From assembly GCF_006094695.1 (NCBI RefSeq), contig NZ_CP035103.1, positions 1,984,001 through 2,048,000 on the forward strand: a DNA stretch of 64,000 bases, read 5' to 3'. Under the pieces are notes generated by a model. That model had not been told where the DNA came from. It saw only the letters and a program-made list of their open reading frames with translations, and ran no database searches. Position 1 is the stretch's first letter, and each line of letters begins with the position of its first letter. The position numbers and the translations under genes are program-made. Positions 1-8,817 of the stretch are shown here, one piece after another. Source of the stretch: Kocuria rosea (GTDB lineage: Bacteria; Actinomycetota; Actinomycetes; Actinomycetales; Micrococcaceae).

Positions 1-579
1 GATGGCCCGGGCGGCGCGGCGGACCCGCAGCAGCGCCGCCTGCCGGCCGGGCATCCGCTCGAAGCTCTCGAGCGCGGCCTGCACCAGCGGGGGCGGGCAG
101 TGCAGGTGCGGGGCGTGCATGAGCTTCTCCAGGGCCGCGGTCCCCTCTTTTCCCGGCACGTGCAGGGCCAGGTCCACCGCGGTGCGCAGCGGCGTGGTGA
201 CGTGCACCGGCCCGGCGTCGTGGACATCGTAGCCGCCCAGCGTGACCTGGTGCAGCGCCAGGCCCTCCGGCACGGGGGACATCGTGGTGCGGCGCAGCTT
301 GTCCAGCAGCACCGGCAGGATGCTGGGGCGCCCGGCGCAGTCGTAGAACCACGCGGCGGAGAGCCGCCCGAGCACCCCGCGCCGCAGCAGGTGCGGCGGC
401 AGCTGCGCCTCGAGCGCCGCGACCTTCACCGCCCGGGTCACCGGGCGCCCGCGCAGCACGTGCGCCTCCAGCACCACGGGCACGAGCACTCCGTCCGTGA
501 CGAGGGCCGAGAGCTCGGCGCGCGAGAACGGCCGTGCGGGCAGGAACAGGGTGTCGGGGTGCCAGGGCGGGGCGTCCAT
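1..579 (-). CDS. AbiEi-like hypothetical protein, C-terminus cut by window edge
   Basis: Partial: 193 codons are present and the reading frame is open to the first base. The start is the ATG reading MDAPPWHPDTLF. Residues about 17-45 resemble the N-terminal winged-helix segment of AbiEi-type antitoxin-domain proteins. TTPLRTAVDLA at residues 128-138 matches the 'VT-P-RT-DLA' signature of that family; such proteins often end in a DUF559-type nuclease-like domain, which would lie outside the window. Proteins of this type are common single genes in actinobacteria and usually lack a partner toxin, so no toxin-antitoxin role is claimed. The gene lies downstream of the DUF349 gene on the same strand but is separated from it by a strong hairpin, so it is probably transcribed separately. 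Family assignment is by motif only. Confidence 0.6.
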   Translation of the reverse strand, partial: MDAPPWHPDTLFLPARPFSRAELSALVTDGVLVPVVLEAHVLRGRPVTRAVKVAALEAQLPPHLLRRGVLGRLSAAWFYDCAGRPSILPVLLDKLRRTTMSPVPEGLALHQVTLGGYDVHDAGPVHVTTPLRTAVDLALHVPGKEGTAALEKLMHAPHLHCPPPLVQAALESFERMPGRQAALLRVRRAARAI

Positions 580-612
580 GGGCCCACTCTCGTCCACGGC
601 CGCGGCACGGGA

Positions 613-655
613 AAGGCCCCGCGGCGCGCTGTGGACAGCGCGGTCGCGGGGCCTT
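613..655 (-). terminator. Hairpin terminator after the DUF349 gene
   Basis: A perfect 11-bp inverted repeat, AAGGCCCCGCG at 613-623 and CGCGGGGCCTT at 645-655, with a 21-nt loop. It lies just past the stop of the minus-strand DUF349 gene and before the next minus-strand gene. On the minus strand the stem ends in only two T residues, so it is an actinobacterial-style terminator without a real U tract. Confidence 0.65.
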
Positions 656-670
656 CCGGGGCGTCCCCGG

Positions 671-2161
671 TCAGCGCAGGTCGGCCGCCGAACGGCGCAG
701 CGTCTCGAGCCACTGGCGGCTGGTGGCGAGCTCGCCCTCCAGCTTGGCCGCGCGCTTGGTGTCCCCGGTGGCCTGCGCCCGGGCCAGCGCGTCCTCCTGG
801 TCCTCGATCTTCGACTCGAGCTGGGTGAGCATCGAGTTGGACCGTGCCTTCGTCTCCGGGTTGGAGCGCTGCCACTTCTCGTCCTCGACCTGGCGCACGG
901 CGTCCTCCACGGTGCGCAGCTCGGCCTCGACCCGGCGCATGTGGGCGCGCGGGACCTTCCCCGCCTGCTCCCACCGGTCCAGGATGTCGCCCAGGGCCCG
1001 CTTGGCGGCCTTGAGGTCCGTGACCGGCAGCAGCGCCTTCGCCTCGGCGAGCAGCTGCTCCTTCACGGCGAGGTTGCCCTCGAACTCCTCGTCGATCCGG
1101 TCGTTGTCGGCCTTGCGCGCCGCGAAGAAGGTGTCCTGGGCGGCGCGGAACCGCGCCCACAGGGCGTCGTCGTCCTTCTTGGAGGCACGCTTGGACTCCT
1201 TCCACCGGTCCATCAGACGGCGGTACTCCGCGGCCGTGGCGCCCCAGTCGGTGGAGCCGGACAGGGCCTCCGCCTCGGCGATGAGGGCCTCCTTGGCCTT
1301 CTTCGCCTCGGAGTTGTCGGCGTCCAGCTGCGAGAAGAACGCCCGGCGGTGCCGGTCGAACGTGGTGCGCGCCGTGCGGAACCGCTTCCACAGGGCGTCC
1401 TCCGCGGCCCGGCCCAGACGGATGCCGGACTTCTGGTGGGTCTTCCACTGGTCGAAGAGCTCCGCCATCCGGGCCGAGGACTGCTTCCACTGCGTGCGCT
1501 GCGGGTCCTGGGCGGCGATCTGCTCCGCCTCCGCCACGATCGCCTCCCGGGCCGCGACGTTCTGGGCGCGCTGCGCCTCGTGGGCGGCCCGCTCGGCGGC
1601 CTCGAGCTCCCGGATCGCCGGGCGCAGGGCCTCCAGCCGGGACTCGAGGGCCTTGACGTCCCCGAGCATCTTGCGCTGGCCGACCTGCTCGGCGAGGTGG
1701 TCCACGGTGCTCTGCATGTCGGCCGAGGGCGCGCCCGCGGCCACGCGCTGCTCGAGCAGCGCCACCTGCGCCTCGACGTCGTCGAACTTCCGGGCGAAGT
1801 AGCCCAGCGCCTCGTCCTCGGTCGCGTCCGGGAACTGGCCGCAGAGGACCTCCTCGCCGTCGACGACCACGTAGACGTGCCCGTCCTCCGTGACCCGCCC
1901 GAAGGCCCGGGCGCGGGCCACGGACTCCGGGGAGGCGAGGGCCGGCGCCGCCGCCGACGGGGCCGCGCTCGGGGCCACCGACGGGGTCGCCGCCGGGGTC
2001 GCGGACGGCGGGACCGCCGCGGGGGTGGGGGCCGGGCCGGGGGAGGCCTGCGCCGGCGCCGCGGGGGCGCCCGGCCGGGGGATCCCCGGCTTCGGCACGG
2101 GTCCCGGGGCGGGGACGGGGCGGGGCGTGGGCTGGTCGTCGGATTCGAGACGTTCTGTCAC
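671..2161 (-). CDS. DUF349 domain-containing coiled-coil protein
   Basis: 496 aa from a GTG start (reading VTERLESDDQ) preceded by GAAAGAG about 8 nt upstream; the frame stays open further upstream but the extension is low-complexity Arg/Pro. Residues 1-100 are a Pro/Ala-rich linker. About 110-200 hold a short beta-rich segment and a coiled coil. From about 215 onward run at least three DUF349 repeats of roughly 75 residues with the recurring pattern 'DALWxRFRxAxxxFFxxR'. The protein is soluble, highly charged and helical. DUF349 proteins are widespread in actinobacteria and their function is not established; the E. coli member YgdI/YdgA-type names should not be transferred. The gene is divergent from hisS, a common actinobacterial arrangement. 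Function unknown; family call is secure. Confidence 0.88.
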   Translation of the reverse strand: MTERLESDDQPTPRPVPAPGPVPKPGIPRPGAPAAPAQASPGPAPTPAAVPPSATPAATPSVAPSAAPSAAAPALASPESVARARAFGRVTEDGHVYVVVDGEEVLCGQFPDATEDEALGYFARKFDDVEAQVALLEQRVAAGAPSADMQSTVDHLAEQVGQRKMLGDVKALESRLEALRPAIRELEAAERAAHEAQRAQNVAAREAIVAEAEQIAAQDPQRTQWKQSSARMAELFDQWKTHQKSGIRLGRAAEDALWKRFRTARTTFDRHRRAFFSQLDADNSEAKKAKEALIAEAEALSGSTDWGATAAEYRRLMDRWKESKRASKKDDDALWARFRAAQDTFFAARKADNDRIDEEFEGNLAVKEQLLAEAKALLPVTDLKAAKRALGDILDRWEQAGKVPRAHMRRVEAELRTVEDAVRQVEDEKWQRSNPETKARSNSMLTQLESKIEDQEDALARAQATGDTKRAAKLEGELATSRQWLETLRRSAADLR

Positions 2162-2368
2162 CGCTGGAACTCTTTCGCTCTCGCCGGGTGCCGACCCCGG
2201 GAGCGTGCCCCGCGTCGTCGCCCGGCTTCGGACAATCGTCCTGCCCATACTACCGAGGCCGCCTGCTCCGGCCGCCGGGCGCTCCCCGGTGCCCCTGCGC
2301 CGCGCCCGGCGGGGCTCCGGACGGGGGCAGGGCGCGGGGCCGGGTCCAGGGCCGGTCCGGGCGGGGCT

Positions 2369-2398
2369 TTGGGCCGGGCGCGCGGGGATCCCTAGGAT
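2369..2398 (+). promoter_or_regulatory. Probable hisS promoter
   Basis: TTGGGC at 2369-2374 and TAGGAT at 2393-2398 with an 18-bp spacer, about 70 nt upstream of the hisS start. TAGGAT fits the actinobacterial TANNNT -10 class. The 314-bp stretch between the two divergent genes otherwise shows only GC-rich sequence, including the hisS ribosome binding site GAGGAG at 2461. Confidence 0.45.
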
Positions 2399-2475
2399 GA
2401 GTGCGGAACCGTCGGGCCCGTCCGGGCCGGCCGTCCACCCGTCCCGCCGCCGATCCACCCGAGGAGCACGTCCCC

Positions 2476-3834
2476 ATGGCCCGCAAGACCTCCCTGTCCG
2501 GTTTCCCCGAATGGCTTCCGGAGGAGCGTCTGGTCGAGCTGCACGTCCTCGACGTCCTGCGGGAGAGCTTCGAACTGCACGGCTTCTCCTCGATCGAGAC
2601 CCGCGCCGTCGAGACGGTCGGCCAGCTGCTGCGCAAGGGCGAGATCGACAAGGAGGTCTACGTCGTCTCCCGGCTGCAGGAGGACGAGGACGCCGCCCCC
2701 GCCGAGCGCGGTGACGACCAGCTGGCGCTGCACTTCGACCTCACCGTTCCCTTCGCCCGGTACGTGGTGGAGAACGGCGGGCACCTCGCCTTCCCGTTCC
2801 GCCGCTACCAGATCCAGAAGGTGTGGCGCGGCGAGCGCCCCCAGGAGGGCCGGGCCCGCGAGTTCACCCAGGCGGACATCGACGTGGTGGGCGACGGCGC
2901 GCTGCCGTTCCGCTACGACGTGGAGCTCGCGCTCGTGATGATCGACGCCCTGTCCAAGCTTCCCATCCCGCCGTTCGTGCTACGGGTCAACAACCGCAAG
3001 CTCGCCGAGGGGTTCTACCAGGGCATCGGGCTGCAGGACACCGCCGGGGTGCTGCGCAACATCGACAAGCTCGAGAAGATCGGCCCCGAGCGGGTGGCCC
3101 AGGCCCTGTGCGACGAGGTCGGCGCCACCCCCGAGCAGGCGCAGGCCGCGCTGCAGCTGGCGGCGATCCGCACCGAGGACACGTCCTTCGTGGAGCAGGT
3201 CCGCGCGCTGGGGGTGAACACCCAGCTGCTCGAGGAGGGGCTGCGCGAGCTCGCCGAGGTCGTGGGGGAGGCCTCCCGGCGCGCCCCCGGCACGGTGGTC
3301 GCCGACCTCTCGATCGCCCGCGGCCTCGACTACTACACCGGCACCGTCTACGAGACCGTGCTGGTGGGACACGAGCAGCTCGGCTCCGTGTGCTCCGGCG
3401 GCCGCTACGAGTCCCTCGCGTCCACCGGCAAGAAGACCTACCCCGGCGTGGGCCTGTCCGTGGGCGTCACCCGGCTGGTCACCCGCATGCTGTCCCAGGG
3501 GATGGCCGCGCCCTCCCGCAAGGTCCCCACCGCGGTGCTGATCTCCCTGGTGGACGAGGAGTCCTGGTCCCCGGCCCAGGACGTGGCCCAGCAGCTGCGC
3601 GAGCGCGGCATCGCGTGCGAGGTCTCGGCGAGCGCGGCCAAGTTCGGCAAGCAGATCAAGTACGCCGAGCGCCGCGGCATCCCCTACGTGTGGTTCACGG
3701 TCCGCGGCGAGGACGGCTCGCTCGCCCACGAGGTCAAGGACATCCGCTCCGGCGAGCAGGTCTCCGCCGACCCGGCCTCCTGGTCCCCGCCGGCCGAGGA
3801 CCTGCGCCCGGTCGTGCGCGCGGCGGGCTCCTGA
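2476..3834 (+). CDS. hisS: Histidyl-tRNA synthetase
   Basis: 452 aa class II synthetase that charges tRNA-His with histidine. The ATG (MARKTSLSGFPEW) has GAGGAG 9 nt upstream, which decides the start over an earlier in-frame one. Visible motifs are FDLTVPFARYV (about 103-113), the motif-2 region QKVWRGERPQEGRAREF followed by QADIDVVG, and the histidine-specific RGLDYYTGTVYE near residue 282. An anticodon-binding domain fills the last ~95 residues (VPTAVLISLVDEESWSP onward). Length is slightly above the usual ~430. Essential cytoplasmic enzyme; divergent from the DUF349 gene and convergent with the permease gene downstream. Confidence 0.97.
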   Translation: MARKTSLSGFPEWLPEERLVELHVLDVLRESFELHGFSSIETRAVETVGQLLRKGEIDKEVYVVSRLQEDEDAAPAERGDDQLALHFDLTVPFARYVVENGGHLAFPFRRYQIQKVWRGERPQEGRAREFTQADIDVVGDGALPFRYDVELALVMIDALSKLPIPPFVLRVNNRKLAEGFYQGIGLQDTAGVLRNIDKLEKIGPERVAQALCDEVGATPEQAQAALQLAAIRTEDTSFVEQVRALGVNTQLLEEGLRELAEVVGEASRRAPGTVVADLSIARGLDYYTGTVYETVLVGHEQLGSVCSGGRYESLASTGKKTYPGVGLSVGVTRLVTRMLSQGMAAPSRKVPTAVLISLVDEESWSPAQDVAQQLRERGIACEVSASAAKFGKQIKYAERRGIPYVWFTVRGEDGSLAHEVKDIRSGEQVSADPASWSPPAEDLRPVVRAAGS

Positions 3835-3882
3835 CCGGTTCCCGACCGACCCCGCCGCCCCGCCCCGCCCCCTCCCGCCCCA

Positions 3883-4014
3883 CCGAGCCCCCACATCCCT
3901 GCCGCCCGCTCCGCCGAGCCCCCACTCCTGCCGCGATTCCCCAGAAAAAATGTGGGGAAAGGGCAAGGGAATGGGGGCTCGGCGCCGTGGGTGACGGGAG
4001 AGTTGGGGGCTCGG
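3883..4014. repeat. Nested palindromic element between convergent hisS and permease
   Basis: Two direct copies of CCGAGCCCCCA (3883-3893 and 3914-3924) face two inverted copies, TGGGGGCTCGG (3972-3982 and 4004-4014). The inner pair extends to a perfect 12-bp arm, GCCGAGCCCCCA at 3913-3924 with TGGGGGCTCGGC at 3972-3983. Nested inside it is a second perfect 7-bp hairpin, TTCCCCA at 3937-3943 and TGGGGAA at 3953-3959, whose loop is an unusual A-rich run. It probably acts as a bidirectional terminator, but the fourfold repetition suggests a dispersed repeat element. Confidence 0.6.
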
Positions 4015-4025
4015 CGCGGGGGAGG

Positions 4026-5320
4026 TCAGGGCCGCCGGGACAGGGCCAGGGCGCGCCCGGCCAGGCCCACGGCGAAGACCCCGAGCATCGTGACCACGGA
4101 CTGCCACGGCAGGGTGAACGCCAGCACCAGGCAGCCGGCCAGGCCGAGCGCGTTGACCGCCCGGGGCGCCCACCCCGGGCGCTGCCGGAGGGTGAGCGCG
4201 GAGAGGTTCGCCAGCGCGTAGTAGACGAGCACGCCGAAGCTCGAGAAGCCGATGACCGTGCGGACGTCGCCGACCAGCACGAGCACCACCACGAGGCCGG
4301 CCACGGCCAGCTCAGCCGCCCACGGCACCCGGTGCCGCTGCGACACCGCGCCCAGCGGCCCCGGGAGGTCCCGCTCGCGGGCCATGGCCAGGGCCGTGCG
4401 CGAGATCCCGGCGACCAGCGCCAGCAGCGCCCCCAGCGTGGCCAGGGCGGCGGCCGCGGTGACGACGACGGCGCCCGCGGTCGCCGGCCCGGCCGCCCAG
4501 CCGGCCTCGCGCACCACCGTCAGGAGCGGGGCGGCCGACGCCGCGAGCCGGTCGACGCCGAGGAAGCGCAGCAGCCCGAGGCCGAGCAGCCCGTAGAGGA
4601 GCAGCGTGAACGCCAGCGCCCCCAGGACGGCCCGGGGGATGGTGCGGGCCGGGTCCCGGACCTCCTCGCCCATGGTGGCGACCCGGGCGTAGCCGGCGAA
4701 GGCGAAGAACAGGGTGCCCGCCGCCGGCAGCACGCCCCAGCCGGTCCCGTCCCACCCGGGGCCGTCCCCCGCAGGGGCCCCGCCCGCAGTGGGGCCGGTG
4801 CCCGAGAACAGCAGCACGACCACGGCCAGCAGGACCACCAGCACCGGGGCGACCAGCAGCTTCGTCAGCCGGGCGGTGCGGGTGACCCCGCCCAGGTTCA
4901 CCGCCGTGAGACCGAGGACGGCGGCCACGGCGAGCAGCCGCGCCCCGGCGTCGTCGGCCCCTGTGAGCTCCGCGGCGTAGAGGCCGAAGGTCAGCGCCAT
5001 CGCCGCCGCGGACGCGGTCTTGCCGGTCACGAAGCCCCAGCCGGCCACGAAGCCCGGCCACGGGCCCAGCTGACGGTTCGCGTACACGTGCCGCCGGAGG
5101 CGGGGTGGACGGCGGCCAGCTGGGCGGTGGAGGTCGCGTTGCACCAGGCGACCACCGCGGCCAGCAGCAGCGCCAGCGGCAGCCACGGGCCGGCGAGCTC
5201 CGCGGCCGGGGCGAAGGCCACGAACACCCCGGCGCCGACCATGGAGCCCACCCCGATCACCGTCGCGTCGAGGGTGCCCAGGCGGCGGGCGAGGGCCGGG
5301 TGGCCGGGGGAGGTGCTCAT
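4026..5320 (-). pseudogene. APC-family amino acid permease with an apparent single-base frameshift
   Basis: Starting at ATG (MSTSPGHPALARRLG) the frame encodes the first helices of an APC transporter, including VIGVGSMVGAGVF, up to HPASGGT near residue 77. The next conserved words, VYANRQLGPWPGF, then continue in another frame. The break is near 5088, where the sequence reads GGCGGCACGTGTACG; one base is missing between the Thr and Val codons. The span is 1295 nt, one short of 432 codons. Downstream the frame is open to the stop and shows about ten further membrane helices, with conservation expected of a working protein. That favours either a very recent inactivating deletion or a sequencing error in GC-rich DNA. 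Likely role if intact: proton-coupled uptake of an amino acid or amine. Confidence 0.8.
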
Positions 5321-5360
5321 GGTCGTCCTGTCGTCGTCCTGGCGGCGGAGGCCCGGGCTG

Positions 5361-5366
5361 TAAACT
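5361..5366 (+). promoter_or_regulatory. Possible aspS -10 element
   Basis: TAAACT, a good TANNNT match and AT-rich for this genome, lies about 100 nt before the aspS start. No convincing -35 was seen. Confidence 0.35.
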
Positions 5367-5464
5367 CGTGCACGCAACGAGAGTAGGGGTCCCCGGTGAA
5401 TCCTGGGGAAACGCGCCGCGGGCGCGGCCCCGTCCGCACCTCCCGAACAACGAAGGGTTTTTCA

Positions 5465-7267
5465 GTGCTGCGCACCCACAACCTCGGCGCCCTGCGCGCC
5501 GAGCACATCGGAGAGACCGTCACGCTGGCCGGCTGGGTCGGCCGGCGCCGCGACCACGGAGGGGTGGCCTTCCTGGACCTGCGAGACGCCTCCGGGGTCG
5601 CCCAGATCGTGGTGCGCGACGAGGCGGACTTCCACCACCTGCGCAACGAGTTCGTCCTGCAGGTCACCGGCACCGTGGAGCGCCGCCCCGAGGGCAACGA
5701 GAACCCGGCGCTGGCCACCGGCGAGGTCGAGGTCATGGCCGAGACCGTGACCGTGCTCAACACCGCCGCCGCGCTGCCCTTCCAGATCGACGAGCACGTG
5801 GAGGTCGGCGAGGACGCCCGCCTGCGGCACCGCTACCTGGACCTGCGCCGCCCGGAGCCGGCCCGCATCATGCGCCTGCGCTCCGACGCCAACCGGGTGG
5901 CCCGCGAGATGCTGCACCAGGACGGGTTCACCGAGGTGGAGACGCCCACCCTGACCCGCTCCACCCCCGAGGGCGCCCGCGACTTCGTGGTCCCGGCCCG
6001 CCTGGCCCCGGGCTCCTGGTACGCCCTGCCGCAGTCCCCGCAGCTGTTCAAGCAGCTGCTGCAGGTCGGCGGGATCGAGAAGTACTACCAGATCGCCCGC
6101 TGCTACCGGGACGAGGACTTCCGCGCCGACCGCCAGCCCGAGTTCACCCAGCTCGACATCGAGGCCTCCTTCGTGGAGCAGGACGACGTCATCGCCCTCG
6201 GCGAGCGGATCGTGGCCGCGCTGTGGAAGCTCATCGACGTGGAGATCCCCACCCCCATCCGCCGGATGACCTACGCGGAGGCGATGGCGAAGTACGGCTC
6301 CGACAAGCCGGACCTGCGCTTCGGCCTCGAGCTCACCGAGCTGACCGAGTACTTCCAGGACACCACCTTCCGCGTGTTCAAGGCCCCCTACGTGGGCGCC
6401 GTGGTCATGCCCGGCGGGGCGTCCCAGCCGCGCCGCACCCTGGACGCCTGGCAGGAGTGGGCCAAGCAGCGCGGGGCCAAGGGCCTGGCCTACGTGCTCG
6501 TCGGCGAGGACGGCACTCTCACGGGACCGGTGGCCAAGAACATCACCGAGGCCGAGCGCGAGGGCCTCGCCGCCGCGACCGGCGCGCAGCCCGGGGACTG
6601 CATCTTCTTCGCCGCCGGCGAGAAGAAGTCCTCCCGCGCGCTGCTGGGCGCGGCCCGCGTGGAGATCGGCCACCGCACCGGTCTGATCGACGAGGACGCC
6701 TGGGCGTTCGTGTGGATCGTGGACGCGCCCCTGTTCGAGTCCGCGGCCGAGGCCGTCGAGTCCGGCGACGTCGCCGTCGGCGCCGGCCAGTGGACCGCCG
6801 TGCACCACGCGTTCACCTCGCCCAAGCCCGAGTTCTTGGACACCTTCGACCAGGACCCCGAGCACGCCCTGGCCTACGCCTACGACATCGTGTGCAACGG
6901 CAACGAGATCGGCGGCGGCTCGATCCGCATCCACCAGCAGGACGTGCAGCGGCGGGTCTTCGAGGTCATGGGCATCGGCCGGGAGGAGGCCGACGAGAAG
7001 TTCGGGTTCCTGCTCGAGGGCTTCAAGTACGGCGCGCCCCCGCACGGCGGCATCGCCTTCGGCTGGGACCGCGTGGTCGCCCTGCTGGCCGGGACCGACT
7101 CCATCCGCGAGGTCATCGCGTTCCCGAAGACCGGCAACGGTTTCGACCCGCTGACCGCCGCGCCGGCGCCGATCACCGCGCAGCAGCGCAAGGAGGCCGG
7201 GGTGGACGCCAGGCCGGGGGCGAAGCAGGACGAGGACCTGAAGGCCGAGAAGGCGGCCGCGCACTAG
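5465..7267 (+). CDS. aspS: Aspartyl-tRNA synthetase (probably non-discriminating)
   Basis: 600 aa class II synthetase of the bacterial type. The GTG start ([16 protein letters not shown]) has GAAGG upstream; the longer in-frame start adds a basic, non-conserved tail. Order: OB-fold anticodon-binding domain (1-105), catalytic domain with [10 protein letters not shown] and [20 protein letters not shown] (about 195-235), GAD insertion (about 290-420), and motif 3 [14 protein letters not shown] near 530. Residue 31 is His (RRRDHGG) and RRPEGNENP carries Gly where discriminating enzymes usually have Lys. Both residues are associated with enzymes that also charge tRNA-Asn, repaired by GatCAB. The last ~30 residues are Lys/Ala-rich. 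Confidence 0.96.
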   Translation: MLRTHNLGALRAEHIGETVTLAGWVGRRRDHGGVAFLDLRDASGVAQIVVRDEADFHHLRNEFVLQVTGTVERRPEGNENPALATGEVEVMAETVTVLNTAAALPFQIDEHVEVGEDARLRHRYLDLRRPEPARIMRLRSDANRVAREMLHQDGFTEVETPTLTRSTPEGARDFVVPARLAPGSWYALPQSPQLFKQLLQVGGIEKYYQIARCYRDEDFRADRQPEFTQLDIEASFVEQDDVIALGERIVAALWKLIDVEIPTPIRRMTYAEAMAKYGSDKPDLRFGLELTELTEYFQDTTFRVFKAPYVGAVVMPGGASQPRRTLDAWQEWAKQRGAKGLAYVLVGEDGTLTGPVAKNITEAEREGLAAATGAQPGDCIFFAAGEKKSSRALLGAARVEIGHRTGLIDEDAWAFVWIVDAPLFESAAEAVESGDVAVGAGQWTAVHHAFTSPKPEFLDTFDQDPEHALAYAYDIVCNGNEIGGGSIRIHQQDVQRRVFEVMGIGREEADEKFGFLLEGFKYGAPPHGGIAFGWDRVVALLAGTDSIREVIAFPKTGNGFDPLTAAPAPITAQQRKEAGVDARPGAKQDEDLKAEKAAAH

Positions 7268-7280
7268 GCCAGGGCACCAG

Positions 7281-7317
7281 CGGGCCGGGTCCGCCCGCTC
7301 CGGGCGGGCCCGGCCCG
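7281..7317 (+). terminator. aspS terminator
   Basis: A 16-bp stem with one mismatch position, arms at 7281-7296 (CGGGCCGGGTCCGCCC) and 7302-7317 (GGGCGGGCCCGGCCCG), and a 5-nt loop. It starts 13 nt after the aspS stop. There is no U tract, as is usual in high-GC actinobacteria. Confidence 0.7.
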
Positions 7318-7434
7318 ATGTGCTCCCGGTGCGCCGGTGCTCGGTCCGGCAGCAGCACGGCGGTGCCGAGCCCCCGCCGCAGGCCGATCCAGCTTGCGCC
7401 CCCCGCGACCGGCGTCGGGACGGATCCTCGGGCC

Positions 7435-8694
7435 TCAGCGCGGACACGGACGGCGGAGCTCACCCCGCAGCGGACCGGTCAGATCCCCTCTCGCGTCCTC
7501 GTCCACGGCGACGGTGTCCGCGCCCAGCCACGTCGCGGTCGTCGCCAGCTCGGCCGCCAGCTCCCCGACGACGACGGAGCGCGTCGGCCACCTCGTTGCC
7601 GCGGCGGCGTCGGGACCCGGCTCCTCGGCGAAGGCGGAGCGGACCAGGAGGACGCCGCGGTCCCGGTCGTACTTGAGGTCGACCCGGGCGACGAGGGACT
7701 CGCCGAGCAGGAACGGCAGCACGTAGTAGCCGTGGGTGCGCCGGGAGGCCGGGGTGTAGATCCCGATGCGGTAGTGCATCCCGAACAGCTCCAGGAGCCG
7801 ACGACGCTCGAAGACGAGCGGGTCGAAGGGGGCCAGCAGGGCACGGGCGCCCGTGCGGCGCGGCACGCCGGCGTCGACGTGCAGCCACGCCGGGCGGTCC
7901 CAGCCGGCGACCGTGACGGGCAGCAGCTCGCCGCCGTCGACGAGCTCGTCGACAGCGCGGCGGGTGACGCGCTGCCCGAGGCGGAAGTAGTCGGCGAAGC
8001 ACCGGACGGTCCCGATGCCGTGGGCGCGGGCGGAGATGCGGACGAGCTCGCGGACGGCGTCATCCGGGTCCGGCGGCGGCTGACCACGGACGTGCGGGGG
8101 CAGGACGCGCTCGGCGAGGTCGTAGACCCGCTCGAACTGTGCGTTGCGGCGCGCGGCGCCGAGCTGCCCGGCGTCGAAGAGGATCTCCAGGGCTGTCCTG
8201 GCGGCGCTCCACCGCCAGCCCCACCCTTCCTCGGCGCGCTGGGCGTGGCGGGCGTCGACGAACGCCTCGACCTCCCGGCCCGTAAGCGGGCCGCGCTCGG
8301 CGACGACGTCACGGACGAGCTCGAGCACGCCCGGGTGGCGGGCCTCCAGCGCGTCGGGGTCCATGCCGGCCCAGCGCCGGCGGGTCCAGGCGACGAGCGG
8401 GAAGGTGGCGACGGGCAGGTAGCAGGCCTCGTGCGCCCAGGCCTCGACGAGGCGGCGCGGCGCCCGGCCCGCTGCCCGATCGAGCAGGGCGGTGTCGTAC
8501 GGCCCGAGCCGGGCGAGCAGCGGCAGCAGGTGCGCCCGGGCGAGGACGTTGACCGAGTCGATCTGCAGCAGCCCGATGCGCTCAACGGTGCTCGTGACGT
8601 GCCGCATCGTCACCACCGGGGGCCGGGTGCGATCCAGGCCCTGGGCGGCGATCGCGACGCGGCGCGCCTGGGCCGGGCTGATCGTGCGGGTCAC
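7435..8694 (-). CDS. Winged-helix DNA glycosylase of the AlkX/YcaQ (HTH_42) type
   Basis: 419 aa from GTG (VTRTISPAQARR); homologues begin at this word, and an ATG 42 nt upstream adds unconserved residues. The family consists of tandem winged helices that excise bulky N-alkyl lesions and unhook interstrand cross-links. The catalytic motif Q-phi-D/Q is visible as QID at residues 44-46 inside LLQIDSVNVLARAH. The Q-phi-D form is typical of the AlkX (E. coli YcaQ) branch, and Q-phi-Q of the AlkZ self-resistance branch. PFDPLVFERRR and HGYYVLPFLLG are further family words in the C-terminal half. No toxin biosynthesis genes are nearby, so a general DNA-repair role is more likely than self-resistance. 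Substrate is inferred. Confidence 0.85.
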   Translation of the reverse strand: MTRTISPAQARRVAIAAQGLDRTRPPVVTMRHVTSTVERIGLLQIDSVNVLARAHLLPLLARLGPYDTALLDRAAGRAPRRLVEAWAHEACYLPVATFPLVAWTRRRWAGMDPDALEARHPGVLELVRDVVAERGPLTGREVEAFVDARHAQRAEEGWGWRWSAARTALEILFDAGQLGAARRNAQFERVYDLAERVLPPHVRGQPPPDPDDAVRELVRISARAHGIGTVRCFADYFRLGQRVTRRAVDELVDGGELLPVTVAGWDRPAWLHVDAGVPRRTGARALLAPFDPLVFERRRLLELFGMHYRIGIYTPASRRTHGYYVLPFLLGESLVARVDLKYDRDRGVLLVRSAFAEEPGPDAAAATRWPTRSVVVGELAAELATTATWLGADTVAVDEDARGDLTGPLRGELRRPCPR

Positions 8695-8817
8695 CCGGAC
8701 GACGATACCGAGACCGGCGTGCGGAGTCGACGGCATTCGCGGCCGCGCGCACGACTGCGGCCGGAGCATGGTGGTCCGGGCACCAGCGGTCCGGCAGGGC
8801 AACAGCCGGCGAGGGGG

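Noticed and set aside
1..579. Toxin-antitoxin pair
   Set aside because: Only the AbiEi-like gene is partly visible and its neighbour is an unrelated DUF349 gene; no toxin partner can be shown.
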